NCBI RefSeq assembly: GCF_900101845.1
Contig: NZ_FNAM01000006.1
Coordinates: 1-64,000, forward strand
Origin: Sporomusa acidovorans
GTDB taxonomy: Bacteria > Bacillota > Negativicutes > Sporomusales > Sporomusaceae
Direction: 5' to 3'
DNA length: 64,000 nt
In this document: positions 26,806 through 35,288 of the stretch, piece after piece
How positions within the stretch are numbered: the stretch's first letter is position 1
Layout: every line of letters starts with the position of its first letter
Translations under genes and position numbers: made by a program
The notes under the pieces: model-generated
Databases searched by the model: none
The model's input: the letters and a program-made list of their open reading frames with translations, nothing else
What the model was told of the DNA's origin: nothing

Positions 26806-28451
26806 TAATGACTATTCCACTTAATTGTAGTAAAAATATGGACCAGCGCAGGATCAAATTGAGTACCGGCATACCTTTTCAATTCTTCGATTGCCTCCGC
26901 ATGGCCCACTGCCTGCCGGTAAGGACGGTCACTGATCATGGCATCATAGGCGTCGGCGATAGCCACAATACGGCATTCCAAAGGTATTGCTTCACCCTTA
27001 ATTCCCAGCGGATAGCCCCTGCCGTCCCACCATTCATGATGTTTTAAAATCCAATCCGCAATCGGCAAAAGATCAGTCGATGTCTGCGCAATCCGGTAAC
27101 CGATTTCACAGTGTCTTTGTATCTGTTCCCGTTCTTCCCGGGTCAACGGTCCGGGCTTATGCAGTATGTGATCGGGAATGCCAACTTTTCCAACATCATG
27201 AAACTCGGCAAATAACTGAATATCGGCAATCGCCGATCCGGGTATGCCTGCTTTACGTGCAAAATTAGCTATCATATTATGCAGCCGTTCACCATGAATA
27301 CCGGTATCGTAATCGCGCGCCAGCAACATCTTTTTAAGAGTCTGGATAATCGATCCTTCTGTGGCAGACTGGCGATAAAGTTTTTCCCGGTACATTTTAT
27401 TGTCAGCTTCCCGCAGAAGATCACGTTGCGGCCTGTTGGCATCTAAGGAATACGCGTAACCAACCGACATTTCCAAGGGGATGATTACTTCCGCCGTTTT
27501 TTCGTTCTCCACGCGGATATTTTTACGAATACGCCGGTAGATGACCTCCATATCATTTCTGGCAACTCCGCGCACGATTACGGCAAATTCATCGCCGCCA
27601 ATTCTGGCAATTATGCTATTTTCGCCAAACGATGCCTGCAGAACTCTGGTGGCATGAATCAGCGTCGCATCTCCCTGTTCATGGCCCAATGTGTCATTTA
27701 TGAATTTTAACCGGTCAATATCTACCACAAATATGCCGATGCCTTCTTCCTTCTGTTCAATACAAGTGACTTCCCGCTCGAAATAAGCCCGGTTATAAAC
27801 CCCTGTCAAAGCGTCATGATAACTAAAGTACACCAGATTTTCCTGTGCCTGCCGGCTTTCAGCCAGATAACATTTGGCTTTTTCATGTTCTTGATTGTAA
27901 TGTTTCAGAATAAGGACGATGATGATGGTATTAGCCATAATGGTAGTTATCAGCCCGACAAAGATGTCAATATATCTCTCGGCGATGCCGGAATAGCCGG
28001 TAATAAGGCCGGGGTTGTTAAACTCAAGAAATATAAGAGTACTGGCTATTACAATAAAATACGCTATTAGCAGCAATCTGCGCAATCCCCAAAATACGGT
28101 TGCTCCCACCGTAGAAAACAGTATGATATAGAAAGGAATGCTCCCCGAAATCCCACCATTAAAAATCCAGGATGCCGGAATAATGAGAAAGACCGCACCA
28201 ATCAAAAGCCATGTTGTCATGGCGTATTGTTGCCTCACAACAGACAAATAGTAAAGACCTGCCATTACAACCGCACTGATGACACAAGTTAGCACCAGAA
28301 AGCAGTCCAGACCAAGAAAATAATTGGTAACAGCACTCCATAGAGCGATAATAAATCCAAAAATCAGGGCAATGTTAAGCAATCTATGTTCCATTGAAAA
28401 TTCTTTTTTAGCACCAATGAACTTATAGAACTCAATTCCCACTAAAAACAC
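26805..28451 (-). CDS. Membrane GGDEF/HD-GYP bifunctional c-di-GMP protein
   Basis: A 548-residue protein with about six N-terminal membrane segments, a GGDEF domain (active-site IARIGGDEF) and a C-terminal HD-GYP phosphodiesterase domain (HDVGKVGIPDHIL, KHHEWWDGRGYP, AIADAYDAM). Both catalytic signatures are intact, so it could make and degrade c-di-GMP. The start is ambiguous: GTG at 28451, GTG at 28442 (better spaced from GGCAGGTG) or ATG at 28394. It stands alone. With the cyclase at 3977 it can set the c-di-GMP level read by the PilZ-glycosyltransferase. Confidence 0.93.
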   Translation of the reverse strand: MFLVGIEFYKFIGAKKEFSMEHRLLNIALIFGFIIALWSAVTNYFLGLDCFLVLTCVISAVVMAGLYYLSVVRQQYAMTTWLLIGAVFLIIPASWIFNGGISGSIPFYIILFSTVGATVFWGLRRLLLIAYFIVIASTLIFLEFNNPGLITGYSGIAERYIDIFVGLITTIMANTIIIVLILKHYNQEHEKAKCYLAESRQAQENLVYFSYHDALTGVYNRAYFEREVTCIEQKEEGIGIFVVDIDRLKFINDTLGHEQGDATLIHATRVLQASFGENSIIARIGGDEFAVIVRGVARNDMEVIYRRIRKNIRVENEKTAEVIIPLEMSVGYAYSLDANRPQRDLLREADNKMYREKLYRQSATEGSIIQTLKKMLLARDYDTGIHGERLHNMIANFARKAGIPGSAIADIQLFAEFHDVGKVGIPDHILHKPGPLTREEREQIQRHCEIGYRIAQTSTDLLPIADWILKHHEWWDGRGYPLGIKGEAIPLECRIVAIADAYDAMISDRPYRQAVGHAEAIEELKRYAGTQFDPALVHIFTTIKWNSH

Positions 28452-28804
28452 CTGCCTGAATATTACTTACCAATTCAGAGTACGCTGCAGTTCGACATAC
28501 GCGTTGCATTCCCCTGCCACGATTTCGGCGCGCGACCTGTCATCCGGACCCTATTGCCAATCAGAATACGGCTAGTCAAAATAAAGGTCTTTTAGTAACC
28601 ATGCTTTTAGACGGCGGCTTGTCCACCGCAGTGCGCTCCATAAGCAAGTATAATCTTCACTGCCGCCAATATTCCCGGTGGGTAAAACCTCTGTAAGCGA
28701 ACCGGTTTGCTATTCATATTCTCTGTTCCGGACAAAAAAAGCCAAAGTAAAATGTAGTGTTTTAATCGCCCGGTGTGGTCATACTAGCTTTAGGAGGTGA
28801 TTTT
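28452..28804. other. Intergenic region, nothing identified
   Basis: About 350 bp with no gene or known riboswitch that I can support. The last 15 bases carry the AGGAGGTGA ribosome site of the next small gene. Confidence 0.4.
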
Positions 28805-28972
28805 GTGAAAAGTTCCGGCAGCTATGGTGAAAAGTATGGTAAAACGTTACCCCGCGCAGAAGCTAAATTTATTACCGGTAATGTTGGCGTTCAGGAAAAC
28901 CCTGACGCACCACCGGAAAAAAAAGAAAACCACACCATCGAACCGCCTAAAAATTCAACGCAGCATTTTTAA
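28805..28972 (+). CDS. 55-aa hydrophilic small protein, unknown
   Basis: GTG start at 28805, 4 nt after a near-perfect AGGAGGTGA. The product is polar and proline/lysine-rich (GSYGEKYGKTLPRAEAKF, then a PPEKKENH tail) with no membrane segment, probably disordered. A terminator follows at once and a second hydrophilic small gene lies 84 bp further on. I do not recognise a family. The excellent ribosome site argues that it is real. Confidence 0.65.
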   Translation: MKSSGSYGEKYGKTLPRAEAKFITGNVGVQENPDAPPEKKENHTIEPPKNSTQHF

Positions 28973-28973
28973 G

Positions 28974-28995
28974 TCGGCATCAGCCGGTCTTTTTT
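28974..28995 (+). terminator. Terminator after the 55-aa gene
   Basis: A short hairpin with CGGC/GCCG core pairs plus wobble pairs, loop ATCA, followed by CTTTTTT. Confidence 0.65.
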
Positions 28996-29055
28996 AGTTA
29001 AACAATATATCAATGAAGTTCATTGATATAAACTAATAATCCAGGAGATGTTTTT

Positions 29056-29367
29056 ATGGTGAATAAAAATACCGGTCATCCAAATGTGGAAAATTCGGAT
29101 AAGGTTTTTGATACCGACGGTATGGAAGCATCGCTTACGCAAAGCAACCTTACACAATCCTTTGACAATGCCCAAGAAAACTCAGCCCAGAATAACAAAA
29201 GTTCATCAGATGCCAGTCTGGATCATAAAGCTGACGCGATTATTAATTTAAACGGAACACCGGAATCGGCGTCAACAGGCACTGCCAGAACGGCATTGAT
29301 GCAAAGCGACCAGCAAGGTCATACCTTCCAGGTAGATAAAGATTCTCGAATTACTACCTACCGATAG
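29056..29367 (+). CDS. 103-aa hydrophilic Asn/Ser/Gln-rich protein, unknown
   Basis: ATG at 29056 with AGGAGATG upstream at good spacing. The product has no cysteine, no hydrophobic segment and a biased composition (Asn, Ser, Gln, Asp), e.g. QSFDNAQENSAQNNKSSSD. It is probably disordered. No family is recognised. Together with the preceding small gene it forms a pair of polar, possibly stress- or spore-related proteins; that role is a guess from composition only. Confidence 0.6.
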   Translation: MVNKNTGHPNVENSDKVFDTDGMEASLTQSNLTQSFDNAQENSAQNNKSSSDASLDHKADAIINLNGTPESASTGTARTALMQSDQQGHTFQVDKDSRITTYR

Positions 29368-29426
29368 CTGGCCAACAGCTTACAGCCGGGAACGGCTGTC
29401 CTTACCATGATCCTTTTCAAGCCAAT

Positions 29427-30602
29427 TTATTCGGCCAGCACGGTTTTCTGCCGGCATATAACATAGTAAAGCCCAGTGGCAACACAGAGAACCGCAGCAG
29501 CAAACATATACATGCCACGGTAGCCGGCGTGGGCAGCCACTACACTAAGCAAAAAAGAGCCAAGCCCCACACTAATATCCAAAGCTAAAAAATAAGTGGC
29601 CGTAGCTACCCCTGCCCGCTGTCCGGGCGAATTCTGGATAGCGAGCGTTTGAAAAGCGGGACTGAGCGCCCCAAAACCCATGCCGACAATAATCCCCGCT
29701 GTTAAAAAGCCCGGCAGTCCCTGAATATGGCTTAAGCTAAATAAGCCAAACAGAAACAAGCCAAAACCCGGGTAAATGACAGCACTTGCGCCAATTTGGT
29801 CAAATACCCTCCCCACAATTGGCCGGGTCACCACAATCGCTAACGCAAACACAGCAAAAAAGGCACTGGTGTATTCTGCGAAGCCAAGTTGTTTGGCATA
29901 TAAAGGACTAAATACCAGCACCCCCGCATAGGCAAAAAATACAAGCCCCCCCATTAAGGCCATCGGTATAGCCTGGGGTTCTACGAAACTATTGCCCGCG
30001 GGAGGTTCTTTTTTTGTTTCTGCTACCTTGCTAATTTCAGCTGACAATTTGTTCTTAGTCCCGCACCAGAATGATAATATTGCCAGAATAACACAGCCTG
30101 CAAAAACTGCGTTAAATGAATAGTGACCAATGATAATTAATCCAAAAAAAGGCCCCACTACCATCGCTAAATTAGAAAATACGGCAAAATACCCAATACC
30201 TTCTCCTTTACGTTGCTGCGGAAGCACAAGCGCCGCTATCGCCGCTACTGTTGTGGTGCCGGTTGCAAATACAGCCCCGTGGAGTAAACGTATCGCTAAT
30301 AAAAATTTCAGGTCTCGTACCGCTAAATACATGACACTAACCAATAAAAATAATCCTGACGACACTAACAGCATTTTCCTTTTATTAAATTGGTCGATCC
30401 ACCTGCCGGCAAGGGGACGGCAAAGGACAGCGCCGATCTGAAAAAAGGTCATCGCCAAGCCTGCTTGCCAGGCATTACCCTGCAAGTTGTCGAAAACAAA
30501 GACCGGCAGAACGGCAATAAGGGCATAGTGCGTCATATACTGAAAAAAACTGCTGAAGCTCATTCCCAGGAATTCCTGAGTCCAAAGTGGTTGTTTTTGC
30601 AT
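29427..30602 (-). CDS. Major facilitator superfamily transporter
   Basis: A 391-residue protein with twelve predicted membrane segments and MFS motif A in the loop after helix 2 (GRWIDQFNKRKM). It looks like a drug- or metabolite-efflux type MFS (AraJ/YfkF-like), with substrate unknown. AGGTGA precedes the ATG at 30602. It is divergent from the DUF362 gene, with 258 bp between start codons. Confidence 0.9.
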   Translation of the reverse strand: MQKQPLWTQEFLGMSFSSFFQYMTHYALIAVLPVFVFDNLQGNAWQAGLAMTFFQIGAVLCRPLAGRWIDQFNKRKMLLVSSGLFLLVSVMYLAVRDLKFLLAIRLLHGAVFATGTTTVAAIAALVLPQQRKGEGIGYFAVFSNLAMVVGPFFGLIIIGHYSFNAVFAGCVILAILSFWCGTKNKLSAEISKVAETKKEPPAGNSFVEPQAIPMALMGGLVFFAYAGVLVFSPLYAKQLGFAEYTSAFFAVFALAIVVTRPIVGRVFDQIGASAVIYPGFGLFLFGLFSLSHIQGLPGFLTAGIIVGMGFGALSPAFQTLAIQNSPGQRAGVATATYFLALDISVGLGSFLLSVVAAHAGYRGMYMFAAAVLCVATGLYYVICRQKTVLAE

Positions 30603-30788
30603 ACTGTCACCTATTCTTTAAAAGCAATAAGGCCCGTAAACTAACGTCTACGAAGCCTGTTGGCATTATTGTATAATATTATTATCATAACAACTATTCG
30701 CCTGCTTGTCAAAGAATTGGACAAAAAACAGTCATGCCGCCGCTTTACTATGCCCGGATTCTATCTGTTCGCTTGGCTCTATTTATGG

Positions 30789-30834
30789 TATAGTAATAAG
30801 CAAATACTATCCATTATTAAGCTTAATTACTATA
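30789..30834. promoter_or_regulatory. Inverted repeat upstream of the DUF362 gene
   Basis: TATAGTAATAAGC (30789-30801) and GCTTAATTACTATA (30821-30834) are complementary apart from one extra A. The repeat ends 26 bp before the GTG start and overlaps a possible -10 (TATAGT). It could be an operator or a leader hairpin. Confidence 0.4.
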
Positions 30835-30860
30835 CTCGTGTCAACAGGAGCAATCATACT

Positions 30861-31967
30861 GTGGAAAAAAATGAAATTCATATTATTTATGGTACTAACC
30901 CCCGTAACATGGTCTATGACGTCCTTACCCAAGCTCACATAGCGGCTAAACTCAGGCCAGGTATGCATATTGGCATTAAGCCTAATCTTGTAGTAGCCAA
31001 ACCGGCCGATTCTGGCGCTACCACTTCCCCCCAGGCCGTCGAAGGCGTAATTCAATACCTTCAGGATAATGGGATAGAAAACATTACGATTATGGAAGGT
31101 TCCTGGGTAGGCGATAGCACCAAACAAGCCTACAAAGTGTGCGGCTACGCTGCGATTGCCAAAAAATATAACGTTCATTTAGTTGATCTAAAAGATGATC
31201 AGTTTAGCAAAAAAACAGTGGGCGACTTGGAGCTAAAAATATGCAATCAGGCACTTTCAGTCGATTTTCTTATCAGTATGCCTGTGTTAAAAGCGCATTG
31301 CCAAACCTTAATCACCTGTGCCCTAAAAAATATGAAGGGCTGCATCCCTGACAGTGAAAAACGGCGTTTCCATAGCTTGGGCTTACATAAGCCGATTGCC
31401 TATATAAATAAAGCCCTTGCCCCGGATCTCATTGTTGTCGACGGAATGTGCGGCGACCTTACTTTCGAAGAAGGCGGCAGCCCCGTACAAATGGACCGCA
31501 TTTTTCTCGCTATGGATCCTGTGTTAATGGATACTTACGCCGCGTCGCTGCTAGGCTACGCGAAAGAAGAAATTGATTATATTGCTATTGCCGAAAACAT
31601 AGGTGTAGGCTCCGGCGATCTTTCTCAGGCCAAAATCTATGAACATCATGTGGAAGCTAAAAATAATCACACGTTTCGGCCATCCAACCGGGCCAGGCAG
31701 CTGGCAGCAGGAAGAGTAACCGCGCAGGCAGCTTGCTCTGCTTGTTACGGCAGTTTAATTCATGCCTTGCAGCGTATGTCGGAGAACAAGACACTGCCGG
31801 CAGTCAAACAGCCAATATATATCGGCCAGGGCTTTCGGGGAAAAGCACGGAACGGCCTGGGTATTGGCCAATGTACAAGTAAATGCCGCCAATTTGTGAA
31901 AGGCTGCCCGCCTGCCGCCAAAGATATTGTTGATTTTTTAGAAAATCCCCATTTTACACCAAACTGA
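30861..31967 (+). CDS. DUF362 domain protein with C-terminal cysteine motifs
   Basis: A 368-residue protein. The DUF362 region (about 30-250) includes IGIKPNLVVAKPADSGATTS and LISMPVLKAHCQTLITCALKNMKG, which match the family. The C-terminal ~70 residues contain CSACYG and QCTSKCRQFVKGCPP, which could bind a metal or an Fe-S cluster but are not a standard ferredoxin pair. The function is unknown; relatives occur in anaerobes beside redox enzymes. The start is GTG at 30861, supported by AGGAG; an upstream reading to 30660 would begin with an implausible hydrophobic stretch. Confidence 0.85.
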   Translation: MEKNEIHIIYGTNPRNMVYDVLTQAHIAAKLRPGMHIGIKPNLVVAKPADSGATTSPQAVEGVIQYLQDNGIENITIMEGSWVGDSTKQAYKVCGYAAIAKKYNVHLVDLKDDQFSKKTVGDLELKICNQALSVDFLISMPVLKAHCQTLITCALKNMKGCIPDSEKRRFHSLGLHKPIAYINKALAPDLIVVDGMCGDLTFEEGGSPVQMDRIFLAMDPVLMDTYAASLLGYAKEEIDYIAIAENIGVGSGDLSQAKIYEHHVEAKNNHTFRPSNRARQLAAGRVTAQAACSACYGSLIHALQRMSENKTLPAVKQPIYIGQGFRGKARNGLGIGQCTSKCRQFVKGCPPAAKDIVDFLENPHFTPN

Positions 31968-31983
31968 CTGTTTGGTGTTTTTT
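31956..31983 (+). terminator. Terminator overlapping the DUF362 stop codon
   Basis: ACACCAAAC pairs with GTTTGGTGT, followed by TTTTT. The stop codon lies in the loop. Confidence 0.85.
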
Positions 31984-31993
31984 ACTTTCTAAA

Positions 31994-32371
31994 TTACTTC
32001 TTCTTTTTCTCTTCATCTGCCCATTTAATAGCGGCTTCATAAATACAGTCATGCAGATACTGTTCACTTATTTTCTTTTGACTATACGTCCATACCCAGC
32101 GAGTATTATCCGTCATTTGCAACTTTCCGGCTGCATCATATAAATTATTTTCCACCAGAGTAATCGTTTTTTGGTGCCGGGCTATCTTATAAGTTTTTAT
32201 ATTATAGGGATGCCCCTCATGGTCCTGAACTTTCACTTTGGCAACAATATTGGAATAACCCTCAACCGAAATAATCGTATTATACGTCCCAACATCAACA
32301 GGATCATGAGCAGAAACAGGCAAAATGCCGACTAAAGCCACCAATAATAATCCTAATAAAATTTTTCTCAT
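31994..32371 (-). CDS. Secreted 125-aa protein, unknown
   Basis: The N-terminus is a clear signal peptide (MRKILLGLLLVALVGILPVSA, cut before HDP). The mature part of about 104 residues is beta-rich in look, with paired repeats of polar and aromatic residues (GTYNTIISVEGYSNIV, TRWVWTYSQKK) and a lysine-rich end. No family is recognised. AGGAGGG lies 10 nt before the ATG. A single cysteine remains, near the end (YLHDCIYEA). Confidence 0.7.
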   Translation of the reverse strand: MRKILLGLLLVALVGILPVSAHDPVDVGTYNTIISVEGYSNIVAKVKVQDHEGHPYNIKTYKIARHQKTITLVENNLYDAAGKLQMTDNTRWVWTYSQKKISEQYLHDCIYEAAIKWADEEKKKK

Positions 32372-32481
32372 AACTTCATGCCCTCCTTAGCTGACTTTAT
32401 TACCAGTATTCTCCACACCCAAACCATATCCTGCAAATAAATAAAGCCCCGCAAAAAAACCTTACTTATGCACTCCAATGT

Positions 32482-32510
32482 TTGACATGCTACAATAATT
32501 ATGGTATTCA
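32482..32510 (+). promoter_or_regulatory. Promoter directly ahead of a terminator hairpin
   Basis: TTGACA (32482-32487), 17-bp spacer, TATTCA (32505-32510). Predicted transcription would start at or within the hairpin at 32512-32540. If active it would give a very short RNA, or the hairpin may act as a roadblock. Confidence 0.35.
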
Positions 32511-32511
32511 G

Positions 32512-32540
32512 AAAAAGTCAGCCGGGACGGCTGGCTTTTT
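32512..32540. terminator. Rho-independent hairpin
   Basis: AAAAAGTCAGCC pairs with GGCTGGCTTTTT (one G-U pair) around GGGAC. No gene on either strand ends within 100 bp upstream of it. Confidence 0.7.
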
Positions 32541-32706
32541 CATTTACTAATTGCCCCGGCATTTCATAATCTAATTCCGCTTCTTTTCTTCGCTTCACAC
32601 AAATGAGATTTTGCCGCATAGTAACAACTTCATAGTCTTAATTTCGTATATCTTTCAGATTTAAAGTTCAACCTAAAAATAAATCGTATAGTAAGGAGTG
32701 AATACT

Positions 32707-33234
32707 TTGAGTAATACCGTATTACTATGGTTAATGTTTATTGCTGCCTGGCTAACTCTCTTTTTTATGAAAAAGGAAGAAATTAAACGATGGTTTCCGG
32801 TTGCTTTGGCCGCCGTAGTAACAACAACAATAATTCATGACGCCGGGACAGCTTTGGGGTTATGGGCGACAATCCAAGCGATTTTTCCGTTCAACGAAAT
32901 GCTGCCATATTATTACGGTACAATGCCGGTACTAACCATGTGGGTTTTCAAATTTACATATGAGCGATTTTGGATATATATGCTGGCAAATCTAGTTCTG
33001 GATATAGGCTTTAACTTCTTCTTACTCAATTATTTCCTGCCAATTAGAGGGATATTCGAATTTTATATTCACCCTTTATACTCACTGCCCATTACTCTCG
33101 GGCACGCCGTTATTCTCTATATCTATCAAGTCTGGCAAGACGACGCTCTACTGAATTCCAAAACTATAAAAAATATGAACTTACAACCCTCTGCGGCCAA
33201 GCCGTTGCTTTATGACGATAAGAAGCAAAAATAA
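32707..33234 (+). CDS. CBO0543-family integral membrane protein
   Basis: A 175-residue protein with about five membrane helices. I recognise the pattern of the CBO0543 family of spore formers: LFFMKKEEIKRWFPVA, TTTIIHDAG, MPVLTMWVFKFTY and LPIRGIFEF. The function is unknown. The start is TTG at 32707, because AAGGAG lies 7 nt before it; the GTG at 32698 directly abuts the ribosome site. A polar tail follows the last helix. It is monocistronic, with a terminator about 110 bp downstream. Confidence 0.75.
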   Translation: MSNTVLLWLMFIAAWLTLFFMKKEEIKRWFPVALAAVVTTTIIHDAGTALGLWATIQAIFPFNEMLPYYYGTMPVLTMWVFKFTYERFWIYMLANLVLDIGFNFFLLNYFLPIRGIFEFYIHPLYSLPITLGHAVILYIYQVWQDDALLNSKTIKNMNLQPSAAKPLLYDDKKQK

Positions 33235-33346
33235 AGAAGTAAGAAAAAGAGACGCGCACGCTTCACACCCTTTCTCTTGGCTAACAGTAGGTCCTAGCCC
33301 GTTCGGGCTTTCTTCCTATAGATGCGTCCATGCTGGGCACACGCAG

Positions 33347-33390
33347 AAAAATACGCTAAGTCAACGCAACCTTTGGCTTAGCGTATTTTT
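33347..33390. terminator. Terminator between convergent genes
   Basis: AAAAATACGCTAAG (33347-33360) pairs perfectly with CTTAGCGTATTTTT (33377-33390). It serves the CBO0543 gene, and the decayed sensor gene on the other strand stops at its edge. Confidence 0.85.
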
Positions 33391-33393
33391 TTG

Positions 33394-33885
33394 GTCCAGT
33401 TTCCATTTGTACTGATTGCGTAATAATGATCGAAGGTTGTCCTGTGGCGCGACTTAAATGGCATCACTAATATGCGATTTCCGGTCCTTGATTGTATCCA
33501 GAAAAAACTTCCTGTCTGCTAAATTATCACCAATAAATTTTTCCTCATAAGGTACAATCGCAATTCTTTTCCCTGCCGTGTCAATAAAATTTAATCGATC
33601 TATCCCCCATGATGTCCCAAAATAAGAAGCAATTTTTGACTGTATACGAGATGGATCACCAGATTGAAAATCATTGTCCATGTTATATACTTTTCCGCTT
33701 TTCTCGAAAGAATCCAAGAGATCTCTAACCTGACCAACTAACTGTAATTTCTGATTATGCATAGTCAATTCCGTACTGTGCAAAGTTTGTTGATATAGTA
33801 TAAAAATTCCAGCGCCGCCAATAATTATTCCCGAAACAACTAGATATACAACGAGTAAACTGACAATTTTGGCCTTTATTGACAT
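33394..33885 (-). pseudogene. Cache-domain sensor (chemoreceptor or kinase) fragment, frameshifted and truncated
   Basis: From ATG at 33885 the frame gives an N-terminal membrane helix and the first part of a double Cache domain, ending RKSHISDAI and a stop at 33454. One base further the other frame continues as SRATGQPSIIITQSVQMETG, the normal continuation of Cache domains in chemoreceptors. A missing base at about 33457 therefore breaks the gene. The continuation then runs into the hairpin at 33390, with no second helix, HAMP, methyl-accepting or kinase domain. It is thus a decayed remnant of a larger receptor. The 5' end still looks expressible, with GGAGGAA before the ATG. Confidence 0.75.
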
Positions 33886-33945
33886 AATTATTCCTCCAAG
33901 TATCCTAAATGATTGTCAAAATATAAAATCCAATTTTCAAAAAAA

Positions 33946-33988
33946 TGCCTGGCTGCATCACAAAACTATTTGTGAAAGCAACCAGGCA
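33946..33988 (-). terminator. Terminator after the 48-aa gene
   Basis: TGCCTGG..TCACAAA pairs with TTTGTGA..CCAGGCA with small bulges. On the minus strand TTTTTTTGAAAATT follows. Confidence 0.65.
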
Positions 33989-34154
33989 GTCATAGATTTT
34001 CTTTCCTTAGACCCACGGCTTTGCGTCCTTATTTTTCAATAAATTAGCTAATTATTTACAATTAATATTGCTATAATTATTCTCCATTAACTATCTAACA
34101 GAAAGCAGTAACAAGCACCATCATACGCCAAGGACCGAATTTATTATCACCTAC

Positions 34155-34301
34155 TTATAAGTAATGCTTAGAAGATCTATGACTTACCAATCTTTCATCA
34201 TTTTCTTGTTCAAGCTGTAATAAAATACTTGGCAATTGATCTAGTAGTTCTTTTAATTCTTCTTCCGTCATATTGAAATTAAAATTATCAGTACTCTTCA
34301 T
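34155..34301 (-). CDS. 48-aa acidic small protein, unknown
   Basis: ATG at 34301 with AAGGATGG at suitable spacing; stop TAA at 34155-34157. The product is helical and acidic in the middle (MTEEEELKELLDQLP-like: NMTEEELKELLDQL), followed by SILLQLEQENDERLV and a basic tail. No membrane segment. It could be a small coiled-coil or a Spo0E-like regulator by size, but the Spo0E signature SxxxD is not present. A terminator lies about 165 bp downstream on the same strand. No family is recognised. Confidence 0.55.
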   Translation of the reverse strand: MKSTDNFNFNMTEEELKELLDQLPSILLQLEQENDERLVSHRSSKHYL

Positions 34302-34984
34302 TGGTTTCCATCCTTTTAATCAAATACTGGTGGCTATAAATACCCCCAAAAATGGCATGTATCTCACGTTATACCGCAACGTCTCTTTCAAAAATGTTAA
34401 CTTTTTCTATCATATTACAGCAACCGTCATAATCAGTCAAGACTTTCAACCTAATTAGATAGGACTAAAGCACTAATATGTACCTTGTTTATTTTTTAAT
34501 AATAATTATTCTAATAACACAAAAAAAGGCTCATATCAAATTCTGCCCCCTAACTAATAACTATTTACCGAACTACGATTCATGTGTGTCTATTGATTCT
34601 GTTCTGGAAAAATATTAATAGTGAGAACGGGTATGCTCCTGTTTCAGTACTAAATAAATCGCTACCCCCAGTCGCTGGCTGAGAGATAGGCTAATATCGT
34701 CAAAATAAAAGCACCCAGCAGTATGGCGGTTGCTGGGTGCTTTTCATAGGAAGAGGAATATTGTGAAGAATATTTCATGTAAGAGAGATAGGTTTAACTA
34801 AATAATACAACTAAACGCTAATTCCATTGTTAAAGATTTGTAAAAATATTATTAAAGAAAAAAATGCCCACAGCGAACGACCATTTACTTAGCGGTGTAA
34901 CACAGAATGAGGCATCCTTGTTATGTAATGCCTCATTCTGTGTTTCTTAATATCTCGATGTGGTTTGGCTTTAAGGAAAACTAC
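34302..34984. other. Long intergenic stretch with a possible small RNA
   Basis: No gene is supported here. From about 34590 a weak promoter-like TTGATT is followed by a C/G-richer segment (around 34620-34700, unlike the AT-rich surroundings) and then by a perfect 14-bp terminator stem, AAAAGCACCCAGCA (34707-34720) with TGCTGGGTGCTTTT (34731-34744). This would fit a plus-strand small RNA of about 120 nt. No RNA family is recognised. Confidence 0.3.
34900..34943. terminator. Perfect 15-bp hairpin terminator
   Basis: ACACAGAATGAGGCA (34900-34914) with TGCCTCATTCTGTGT (34929-34943), followed by TTCTT on the plus strand. On the minus strand it lies 42 nt after the 39-aa gene and probably ends it. 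Confidence 0.7.
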
Positions 34985-35104
34985 TTAACAGGTCGGGCTA
35001 CACTCATCTTCACAACAGCAGAACAGCAAAAGAATAATGATAATTATTATAAAGCAACCAAAGCCGCCTCGACCTCCAAAGCCGCCGAATCTGCTAAATC
35101 CCAT
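34985..35104 (-). CDS. 39-aa glycine-rich small membrane protein
   Basis: ATG at 35104 preceded by GGGAGG; TAA at 34985-34987. The product is a glycine/phenylalanine-rich head (MGFSRFGGFGGRGG), a membrane helix (FIIIIIILLLF), three cysteines in a row, and a short acidic tail with two more cysteines. This is the layout of tiny hydrophobic proteins common in spore formers (YjcZ-like in style), although I cannot assign the family firmly. Two other single-helix proteins of similar size are at 53676-53783 and 53969-54088. Confidence 0.7.
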   Translation of the reverse strand: MGFSRFGGFGGRGGFGCFIIIIIILLLFCCCEDECSPTC

Positions 35105-35232
35105 ATGTGTGCCTCCCATCCATAAAGTAAGGGGTATATTATAATCTATGAATAGTTGAGCAATTTTGCTACAAAAAAACGTTCATTTCGTTATTGTCAC
35201 TGCAAGTTTTCCTAAATTTGTTTTTTGTCACA

Positions 35233-35269
35233 TTTTTGACATATTTATCAAGTATAGTTATGTCAAAAA
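35233..35269. promoter_or_regulatory. Perfect inverted repeat before the DUF4405 gene
   Basis: TTTTTGACATA (35233-35243) and TATGTCAAAAA (35259-35269), 11 bp each with a 15-bp centre, 19 bp before the start codon. The left arm contains TTGACA, so a bound regulator could block the promoter. Confidence 0.45.
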
Positions 35270-35288
35270 TTAATATGGAGGAATTCTT

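Noticed and set aside
28452..28804. c-di-GMP riboswitch upstream of the GGDEF/HD-GYP gene
   Set aside because: I looked for the GEMM landmarks on both strands and did not find them.
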